Of a DNA stretch of 7,032 bases, positions 1 through 6,017 are shown piece after piece (the stretch's first letter is position 1; the number at the start of each line of letters is the position of its first letter). The DNA is taken from NCBI GenBank assembly GCA_947464705.1, contig CANHYD010000121.1, positions 1 to 7,032 of the forward strand, in the 5' to 3' direction. The translations under genes were made by a program, and so were the position numbers. The notes below the pieces were generated by a model. That model was not told the DNA's origin, did not search any database, and was given only the letters and a program-made list of their open reading frames with translations. Source of the DNA: Verrucomicrobiota bacterium (lineage in GTDB: Bacteria > Verrucomicrobiota > Verrucomicrobiia > Limisphaerales > UBA9464).

Positions 1-2316
1 GCCGACGACCGCCGGGCCGAGGTGATCCGCTACGTCCGGGACAAGTACGGCCGAGATGCCGTCGCCCAGATCATCACCTTCGGCACCATGGGTGCGAAGT
101 CGGTCATCCGCGATGTGGGCCGAGTCATGGGCTTGGCGGTCGGTGAAGCCGACCGGCTGGCCAAGATGATCACCGACGTGAAGTGGGGCCTGAAGGACGC
201 GCTCCAGAAGAACGCCGAGTTCAAGCAAGCCTACGACGAAGAGGAGGTCACCCGCGAACTCATCGATACGGCCCTCCTCCTGGAAGACCAGACCCGCAGC
301 GTGGGTGTGCATGCGGCCGGCGTGGTCATCGGAGCCCAGCCGCTCGTGAACCTCCTGCCGCTCAAGCAGGACGACGAGGGCGGCATCGTCACCCAGTACG
401 CCATGGGGCCGGTCGGCGACCTGGGACTCCTCAAGATGGACTTCCTGGGTCTCAAGACCCTGACGGTCATCCGCAACACCGCGGAGATGGTGGGGAAATC
501 CACCGGCGTCCAGCTTGACCTGGACAACCTGCCGCTCAATGACTCCAAGACCTACGATTTGCTGAACAACGCCCAGACCCTGGGGGTGTTCCAGCTGGAA
601 TCCGGGGGCATGCGCGACTTGTGCAAGAAGTTCAAGATCGCCTCGGTCGAGCACATCACCGCACTCATCTCGCTCTACCGTCCGGGTCCGATGGACCTGA
701 TCCCGGACTTCATCAAGCGACGCCACGGCGAACAGGAGATCGTCTATCCCCATGCCCTGCTGGAGCCTATCGCCCGTGAAACCTATGGCATTCTGATTTA
801 TCAGGAGCAGGTCATGCAGGCGACGCAGATCCTGGCCGGCTACACCCTTGGGGGCGCCGACCTGCTCCGTCGGGCCATGGGCAAGAAGAAGCTCGAGGAG
901 ATGGTCAAGCAGCGCGAGACCTTCGTGAAGGGCTGCGCAGACACCAACGGGATTTCGGCCCCCAAGGCCAACGAGGTCTTTGACTTGCTCGAGAAGTTCG
1001 CGGGCTACGGCTTCAACAAGTCGCACGCGGCGGCCTATGCCGTGGTGGCCTATCAAACGGCCTGGCTGAAGGCGAACTACCCGGTGGAGTTCCTCAGCGC
1101 CATGATGACCAACGATCAAGGCGACACCGCCAAGTTGAGTCAGTACATCGCCGAGGCCAAGACCCTGGGCATCGAAACCCTGGGCCCCGACGTCAATGCA
1201 TCGGGCCTTCATTTTGCACCCGCCGCGGCAGAGGCAGGTCGGCGAGTCATCCGGTTCGGGTTGGCGGCCATCAAGGGTGTGGGTGAAGCGGCCGTCGAGG
1301 CGTTGCTGGCCGCCCGTTCCCAGGGAGGGGCTTTCACGAACTTGGAAGATCTGTGCGGCCGGGTGGACACCAAGGCCATCAACCGCAAGGCCCTCGAAGC
1401 CCTCATCAAGGCCGGTGCCTGCGATTCCATTGGGCCCAATCGCGCCACCGTCTTCCACCAAATCGAGGGCTCGATGGCCCGCGCCACGGCCAACGCGTCG
1501 GACAAATCCCGGGGTCAGGTCTCCTTTTTCGACACCTTCGAAGCCGCTCCGGCCGCCCGGAAGCGAGCGGAAAACCCCGTGGTCCAAGAAGATTGGCCGG
1601 TGGCCCAGAAGTTGGCGGACGAAAAGGAACTGGTGGGCTTCTACGTCAGCGGGCATCCGCTGGGTCCTTACGAGAAGCTTTTGTCCCGGCATACCACGCA
1701 CACCATCGAAGAACTGGCGGCGCTACCGAATCGATCGATGGCTCGGATCGGTGGACTGGTGTCCGCCGTGCAGAAAGGCGTTTCAAAAAAGACGGGCAAG
1801 CCCTACGCCATGGTCACGCTGGAGGACATGACCGGCACGGTCACCGCGTTGGCCATGAACGAATCCTACGACCGCTATGCTGACCTCTTCGTGGTCAATC
1901 AGGCGTTGCTGGTGACCGCGGAGGTCAGCACGGGCGAGGAACGGCCTAAGCTCTTCCCGCAGGAAATCCTGCCGCTCGACGCCGCCCCCAAAAAGTTCAC
2001 CAAGCGGGTCCAACTGCGCCTCCGGTCCGACCAATTGGGTGACCCACGACTTGGCGACCTCAAGGCATTGGTCGAAGCCCATTCCGGCTCGGTGGTGCTT
2101 TACCTCTGCATCCGCATGCCCGGCGGGGAGTCGGTGTGGATCGAGCCCAACGACCGCTACCAGGTCACCCCGTCTCGAGAGTTCGAGTCGGCGATCACCG
2201 GTCTCTTTGGCCCAGAATCCTATCAGGTCAAGGTGGACAACGCCCTGCCCGAACGGGCGCCGCGCCGCTGGGAAAAACGCGGCAACGGGGGTGGCGGCGG
2301 TGGAGGCGACGAATAG
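1..2316 (+). CDS. dnaE: DNA polymerase III alpha subunit, 5'-truncated by window edge
   Basis: This is the catalytic subunit of the replicative polymerase, which copies the chromosome in the cytoplasm together with the sliding clamp and tau. The frame is open from base 1, and the first residues (ADDRRAEVIRYVRDKYGRDA) align just after the PDFDVDF active-site motif of E. coli DnaE. The PHP domain and first two catalytic Asp residues therefore lie upstream, and the GTG at 22 is not a real start. Visible parts in order: palm segment ITFGTMGAKSVIRDVGRV; third catalytic Asp in LLKMDFLGLKTL (codon 439-441); fingers motif GYTLGGADLLRRAMGKKK (838-891); EKFAGYGFNKSHAAAYA; a helix-hairpin-helix IKGVGEAAV (from 1270); a candidate clamp-binding motif QVSFFD (1516-1533); an OB-fold (about 1738-1929); and a C-terminal tau-binding-type region. 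It ends in an unusual run of seven glycines followed by DE. No frameshift is seen. It converges on the hydrolase gene at 2384. The identification is essentially certain. Confidence 0.98.
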   Translation, partial: ADDRRAEVIRYVRDKYGRDAVAQIITFGTMGAKSVIRDVGRVMGLAVGEADRLAKMITDVKWGLKDALQKNAEFKQAYDEEEVTRELIDTALLLEDQTRSVGVHAAGVVIGAQPLVNLLPLKQDDEGGIVTQYAMGPVGDLGLLKMDFLGLKTLTVIRNTAEMVGKSTGVQLDLDNLPLNDSKTYDLLNNAQTLGVFQLESGGMRDLCKKFKIASVEHITALISLYRPGPMDLIPDFIKRRHGEQEIVYPHALLEPIARETYGILIYQEQVMQATQILAGYTLGGADLLRRAMGKKKLEEMVKQRETFVKGCADTNGISAPKANEVFDLLEKFAGYGFNKSHAAAYAVVAYQTAWLKANYPVEFLSAMMTNDQGDTAKLSQYIAEAKTLGIETLGPDVNASGLHFAPAAAEAGRRVIRFGLAAIKGVGEAAVEALLAARSQGGAFTNLEDLCGRVDTKAINRKALEALIKAGACDSIGPNRATVFHQIEGSMARATANASDKSRGQVSFFDTFEAAPAARKRAENPVVQEDWPVAQKLADEKELVGFYVSGHPLGPYEKLLSRHTTHTIEELAALPNRSMARIGGLVSAVQKGVSKKTGKPYAMVTLEDMTGTVTALAMNESYDRYADLFVVNQALLVTAEVSTGEERPKLFPQEILPLDAAPKKFTKRVQLRLRSDQLGDPRLGDLKALVEAHSGSVVLYLCIRMPGGESVWIEPNDRYQVTPSREFESAITGLFGPESYQVKVDNALPERAPRRWEKRGNGGGGGGGDE

Positions 2317-2332
2317 TTCGCCAGGAAATGAT

Positions 2333-2360
2333 AAGGACCCCGGAATTATCCGGGGTCCTT
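2333..2360. terminator. Bidirectional intrinsic terminator between convergent genes
   Basis: A perfect 12-bp inverted repeat (aaggaccccgga / tccggggtcctt) encloses a 4-nt loop (atta). It starts 17 bases after the dnaE stop and ends 24 bases before the stop of the opposite-strand hydrolase gene. On the + strand the stem ends in TTT and then C, so the U-tract is short. On the - strand the stem is followed by ATCATTTCC, also modestly T-rich. The position between two converging stops and the strength of the stem make a shared terminator the best reading. The short U-tracts leave its efficiency uncertain. Confidence 0.85.
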
Positions 2361-2383
2361 TCGGGCGGACTACTTCTGGAGTC

Positions 2384-3823
2384 TCAGCGACTCAAGAACC
2401 CTTTGACGCGGAGTTCGGGCTTGTCGGGGGCGAAGGGTAGGCGGTCCGGGGTGACGTAGACGGCCGTGGTGAGCTTCAGCGGAGCGGCGGCACCCAGGTC
2501 GTAAGTCAGCTCCACCATGGCTGCGGTCCAACCTGCCGAAGGGGGGGTGATTTGGCCCACATACTGACCTTGCGCGTCGGGCGTCAGGTCGGTCGAGGTC
2601 CATGCCGCACCGATGGTTTCGAGACGAAAGTCACGGGCCTTGGGATTGTGCGCCTGCCACAGTTTGATGCTTTTCGGCGCATCGGTCACTTGGACGCGGA
2701 TTCGGCCCGGGGCTTCTTGCTTCCAGGTGAAGCGGGGCAAGGGCGTCCGGTTGATGGTGGCGTGGTGCCAGGCCATCAGCGTCGGGTAGGCGTCTGAACC
2801 CTTCAGGGAATGGTCGGTGTTGGGGATGTAGCGCAGGTATTTCGGACCTTGGAGTTCGTCGAAGTAGAATTGCGAGGAGTCCGGCAGGAAGAACTGGTCG
2901 CCGCAGGCGTTCATGATGAGCTTGGGCTGGGTGAGCCGGTCGCGGTACTCGAAGGGTTCCTCGATTTTCATGAGAGCCCGGTATTCCGGGGTTCCTTGCC
3001 AGTTCATGATGCCTTGCTCGACGTAATTGCCCACGGCCGGCGCGTAGTTGCCGTAGGCTTGGAAGTGATGCTTGAAGGACGGCTCGATATTGAGCAGGTC
3101 GATCACGATGGGGCAGAGGGCCACGACGCGCTTGTCCACCGCCGCGGTGGTCCATGTCGTCCAGCCGCGCTTGGAACCGCCCGCCACGACGTAAGTCTCC
3201 ACGGCCTGAGATCCTCCGGCGTCCGTCGCAGTGAAGGCGCTCACCGCATCCATGGCTCGGACCACCGCCTTGGTCATGGGCAGTCGGGCCGGCCATCGGG
3301 AGTCACCGGTGCGGAGGTATTGGTCCCAGGTGTAAGCGATGAGGTCGTCCTCAACCCGCTCCTTGCCGTCCCGGTGGAAGATCAGCGGCTGGTTGGGGAT
3401 CATCTTTAGCTCCACCACCACCGAGCGGGTCGCCTCCGCGATCCGGGTGAGCTCGGCGCTCGGCTTCGGTCGGTCGCCCTCCCGGTTGGCGCCTCCGGCG
3501 ATCACGAGCAGCGCCGTCTTGTGGGCGAGATCCTTCGGTCGGGCCACGGTGAGCCAGTGCTTCCAAAGGGTCCGGTTCACCTCATTGGTGGTCAGCCAAG
3601 TTTGCGAGGTGAGGTCGATGAGGGTCACCTGGCAGCGTCCGATATTGGTGCTCGTGGTCACCGTCCAGGCAAACGAAGCGTCCGGTTGGGCCACATACCG
3701 ATCGAGAGCCGTCTCCGGACTCTGGAAGGGAGTGGGGCTGGAGGCGGAAACCGTCTGGGACAGCAGACCTCCCAGCACCAGCAAGCTGGCGGTGGCCGAG
3801 AGACAATGGGACATCGTGGGCAT
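2384..3823 (-). CDS. PhoPQ-activated pathogenicity-related (PqaA-type) secreted alpha/beta hydrolase
   Basis: The 479-residue product matches the PhoPQ-activated pathogenicity-related family (PF10142), serine-hydrolase-like proteins of unknown substrate that are frequent in Planctomycetota and Verrucomicrobiota. The N-terminus has a hydrophobic core (about residues 14-21, LLVLGGLL) and a plausible signal peptidase I site after VSA (residue 27), so export is likely, although the n-region lacks Lys or Arg. The nucleophile elbow is GGSKRG, with Ser217 followed by WTTWTTAAVDKRVVALCPIVIDLLN. The likely acid is Asp309 in NACGDQFFLPD, and the likely catalytic His is His338 in IPNTDHSLKG. The C-terminal part (from about residue 365) looks like the beta-sandwich-type region seen after the hydrolase domain in this family. 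Neither ATG at 3823 nor the alternative at 3814 (Met4) has a clear Shine-Dalgarno; an in-frame stop lies a little upstream of 3823. The gene is divergent from the cytochrome gene and convergent with dnaE. The family call is firm; the substrate is unknown, and links to PhoPQ or virulence should not be assumed here. Confidence 0.93.
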   Translation of the reverse strand: MPTMSHCLSATASLLVLGGLLSQTVSASSPTPFQSPETALDRYVAQPDASFAWTVTTSTNIGRCQVTLIDLTSQTWLTTNEVNRTLWKHWLTVARPKDLAHKTALLVIAGGANREGDRPKPSAELTRIAEATRSVVVELKMIPNQPLIFHRDGKERVEDDLIAYTWDQYLRTGDSRWPARLPMTKAVVRAMDAVSAFTATDAGGSQAVETYVVAGGSKRGWTTWTTAAVDKRVVALCPIVIDLLNIEPSFKHHFQAYGNYAPAVGNYVEQGIMNWQGTPEYRALMKIEEPFEYRDRLTQPKLIMNACGDQFFLPDSSQFYFDELQGPKYLRYIPNTDHSLKGSDAYPTLMAWHHATINRTPLPRFTWKQEAPGRIRVQVTDAPKSIKLWQAHNPKARDFRLETIGAAWTSTDLTPDAQGQYVGQITPPSAGWTAAMVELTYDLGAAAPLKLTTAVYVTPDRLPFAPDKPELRVKGFLSR

Positions 3824-4045
3824 CCGGAACAGAATGTCAGGGGCCGACGCTCAATCAATGCCAGAGGGGCCCGACGGACCGGAATGAGCACGAACTCCGC
3901 AGCCACCGGAATCGGACTGGCGGCGCGGGGTTGCAGGCCTGCAGGAAGCGTTCAATCTGAGGCGGTCCCAAAACGGCCCTCAGTCTTGCTGCACGCGGTG
4001 GCACGCTGAATGGCCGAGACCGCCTCGCCGTCGGAATCCATCCAC
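3824..4045. promoter_or_regulatory. Divergent intergenic region, presumed promoters for hydrolase and cytochrome genes
   Basis: About 220 bases separate the starts of two oppositely directed genes, so promoters for both must lie here unless transcription starts inside a gene. I found no convincing -35/-10 pair on either strand. Visible structure includes a perfect 12-bp palindrome at 3932-3943, and a 6-bp inverted repeat ctgagg/cctcag (3957-3962 with 3978-3983) with a 15-base loop, which is too weak to call. A weak GGAA lies about 9 bases before the ATG at 4046. No small gene is supported in the gap. The promoter role is inferred from gene orientation only. Confidence 0.45.
3932..3943. repeat. 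Perfect 12-bp palindrome in the divergent intergenic region
   Basis: The sequence tgcaggcctgca reads identically on both strands and has no spacer. It lies 108 bases from the hydrolase start and 102 bases from the preferred cytochrome start, near the middle of the gap. Such symmetry suits binding by a dimeric regulator, but a GC-rich 12-mer palindrome can arise by chance, and a second copy was not seen in this gap. Confidence 0.4.
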
Positions 4046-5911
4046 ATGAACCTTCGAGTCCTACTGCTGTTCCTGAGTGTCGCGGGTGCGGTGCTTCGGG
4101 CCGCGGACTTCCATCGGGATCTCTTGCCGCAATTGCAGAGGCACTGCTGGGACTGTCACAACGCTCGTAAGGCCAAGGGTGGTGTGCGCCTCGATGGCTT
4201 CACCAACCTCGCGTCGATCTACCGGCATCCCAAGCTTTGGGAGACGGCGGTGCGACAGCTCGAAGAAGGCCTCATGCCCCCGGAGAATCGCAAACCCCAA
4301 CCCACCCAAGAGGAGCGATTGACCTTGAGTGAAGGGCTGCGGGACCTGCTCGACAATCCCGCTCCCGGTAGCGTCCCGCTGGATCCCGGGCCCAAGATCG
4401 CCCACCGACTCAGCCGTACCGAATACAACAATACGGTCCGCGATCTCCTCGGCGTCAGCCTGCGGCCTGCCGATGACTTCCCGGCCGACGGGGGTGGTGG
4501 CGGTGGTTTTGACAATAATGCCAGCACGCTCTTTGTGCCTCCGCTGCTCCTGGAAAAATACCTCCTGGCGGCTGAGGAGGTGTTGGCCGCGGCACCCGCC
4601 GAGTCCCTCTTTCGCCATCCGGTCACTTGGTATCGGTCGGAATCGGCAGCAGCGGCCCAGAACCTCCGGGATTTCGCACGCCGCGCTTGGCGACGCCCTG
4701 TTTCAGGCCCGGAAATGGCCCGACTCTTGGAGTTCCATCAGCGGACCCGTCGGGCCGGAGCCGATTCCCGGACCGCCACCCTGGCAGCTGCCAAAGCCGT
4801 TTTGGTGTCACCGCAGTTCCTCTTCCGCCTCGAAAAGGACCCTCCGGGGCGATCACCGGCCCCCATTGACGACCATGCACTGGCCAGTCGCCTGAGCTAT
4901 TTCCTGTGGGCGTCAATGCCTGACGCGACGCTCCTCGCCTTGGCCGATGCCGGCCGTCTTTCCCAACCCAAGATCCTGGAGGCTCAGGTGTTGCGGATGC
5001 TGGCCGACCCCAAGGCCCGAGCCTTGTCCGAACAGTTTGTGGGTCAGTGGCTCGGCATCCGGACGCTCGGTTCGGTGGCCGCGCCCGATCCGCGCAAGTT
5101 CCCGGAATTCACTCCGGCCTTGAGAGAAGCCATGGTGTCGGAGCCCACGGAATTCTTCGCCGGATTGCTGCGCGAGGACCGCAGCCTGTTGGAGTTGCTC
5201 GATAGCGACTACGCCTGGGTGAATGCCGATTTGGCCCGGCATTACGGAATCCCCGGCGTCAGTGGCCAGAGCTTCACCCGGGTCTCGTTGCCGGACCGCC
5301 GCCGAGGCGGCGTCACGGGCATGGCGGCTGTGCTGACACAGACCAGCTATCCTCAGCGCACCAGTCCTGTGCTGCGTGGAAAGTGGTTGCTGGAGGAAGT
5401 CTTTGGAACCCCGCCTCCACCCCCGCCGCCCTTGGTCGCCACGCTGTCTCCCAATGATGCGAAGAGCGAGGGACTCACTTTCCGTCAGCGCCTGGAGAAG
5501 CACCGCAAGGATCCCAACTGCGCGGCCTGTCACGCGCGCCTGGATCCCCTAGGCTTCGCCTTGGAGAATTTCGACCCCCTCGGCCGATGGCGCACCGAGG
5601 TGTCGGGAGAAGCGGTTGATGCCAGCGGGGAGTTGCCGGGCGGTGTGGTCATCGTGGGCCCGGAGGCCCTCAAGAAACTCCTTCTGGAGCGCCGGCAACT
5701 CTTCCTGCGTCACCTGACCGAGAAGATGCTGGCCTATGCGTTGGGACGCGGCGTGGAATATTACGACATCCCGGCCGTGAAGCAGATCACCGAAACCGTG
5801 GCGGCCGACGGTCATCGAGCGCCCCGGTTGATCCTGGAGATTGTCCGCAGCGCGCCCTTCCGCCTGCGTCGCGGCGCTGGATTCGAGGAAGCCGAGGGTT
5901 CTCCCCAATGA
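4046..5911 (+). CDS. Exported di-haem PSD1-type cytochrome c (DUF1587/1595/1592/1588/1585)
   Basis: This is a member of the large Planctomycetota/Verrucomicrobiota family of exported multi-domain cytochromes of unknown function. I prefer the ATG at 4046 because it yields a standard signal peptide (MNLRVLLLFLSVAGAVLRA, then ADFH) preceded by a weak GGAA; the in-frame ATG at 4010 would put 12 hydrophilic residues before it. In 4046-based numbering (621 residues): the first haem site is CWDCH at 34-38, with GLMPP (Met77) as possible axial ligand; a DUF1587 segment HRLSRTEYNNTVRDLLG at about 120-136; a glycine run then FDNNASTLFVPPLLLEKYL; a DUF1595 segment RDFARRAWRRPVSGPEMARL at about 208-227; a DUF1592 segment LASRLSYFLWASMPDATL; a DUF1588 segment GGVTGMAAVLTQTSYPQRTS, a heptaproline tract, and the second haem site CAACH at 492-496; and a DUF1585 C-terminus TEKMLAYALGRGVEYYD. 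The linker between DUF1587 and DUF1595 looks short for the family. The usual DUF1552 partner is not found directly downstream. Redox partner and substrate are unknown. Confidence 0.94.
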   Translation: MNLRVLLLFLSVAGAVLRAADFHRDLLPQLQRHCWDCHNARKAKGGVRLDGFTNLASIYRHPKLWETAVRQLEEGLMPPENRKPQPTQEERLTLSEGLRDLLDNPAPGSVPLDPGPKIAHRLSRTEYNNTVRDLLGVSLRPADDFPADGGGGGGFDNNASTLFVPPLLLEKYLLAAEEVLAAAPAESLFRHPVTWYRSESAAAAQNLRDFARRAWRRPVSGPEMARLLEFHQRTRRAGADSRTATLAAAKAVLVSPQFLFRLEKDPPGRSPAPIDDHALASRLSYFLWASMPDATLLALADAGRLSQPKILEAQVLRMLADPKARALSEQFVGQWLGIRTLGSVAAPDPRKFPEFTPALREAMVSEPTEFFAGLLREDRSLLELLDSDYAWVNADLARHYGIPGVSGQSFTRVSLPDRRRGGVTGMAAVLTQTSYPQRTSPVLRGKWLLEEVFGTPPPPPPPLVATLSPNDAKSEGLTFRQRLEKHRKDPNCAACHARLDPLGFALENFDPLGRWRTEVSGEAVDASGELPGGVVIVGPEALKKLLLERRQLFLRHLTEKMLAYALGRGVEYYDIPAVKQITETVAADGHRAPRLILEIVRSAPFRLRRGAGFEEAEGSPQ

Positions 5912-6017
5912 CGGCCCGATCCGAACGCGCTCCGCGCAGCAGGCCTTGGATCTCCAGCCTCGATGGGCCGGCTGGTGACCAATGCGGCCGCCAGTCGGGT
6001 CCTCCGGCCCGACGAGT
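5912..6017. other. Convergent intergenic gap with a weak hairpin
   Basis: This 106-base gap separates the stop of the cytochrome gene from the stop of the opposite-strand BioF-like gene. The only structure seen is a 6-bp inverted repeat gtcggg/cccgac (5994-5999 with 6008-6013) around an 8-base loop. It has no T-tract on either strand, so it is not a typical intrinsic terminator, though it sits immediately after the BioF-like stop. No gene, promoter or RNA is supported here. Confidence 0.4.

Noticed and set aside
1196..1883. Alternate-frame open stretches inside dnaE
   Set aside because: They are Arg/Pro/Ser-rich shadow frames. The DnaE frame is conserved and continuous across the whole stretch.
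3831..3858. A possible -35/-10 pair (TTGATT, 16-base spacer, CATTCT) on the - strand before the hydrolase gene
   Set aside because: The -10 element matches only three of six consensus bases and would put the transcript start at about the ATG, so it cannot be called from sequence.
4490..4507. Glycine-codon run in the cytochrome as an inserted repeat or frameshift site
   Set aside because: The reading frame stays intact on both sides, and a glycine-rich stretch before FDNN is normal in the DUF1587 family.
4061..5533. Long open frames on the - strand opposite the cytochrome gene (for example 4061-4618 and 4913-5533)
   Set aside because: High GC makes stop codons rare in the antisense frames. 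The cytochrome protein has strong family motifs throughout, and the antisense translations show none.
5994..6013. Hairpin gtcggg/cccgac after the BioF-like gene as a terminator
   Set aside because: The stem is only 6 bp with an 8-base loop, and neither strand has a T-tract. It is recorded as weak structure only.
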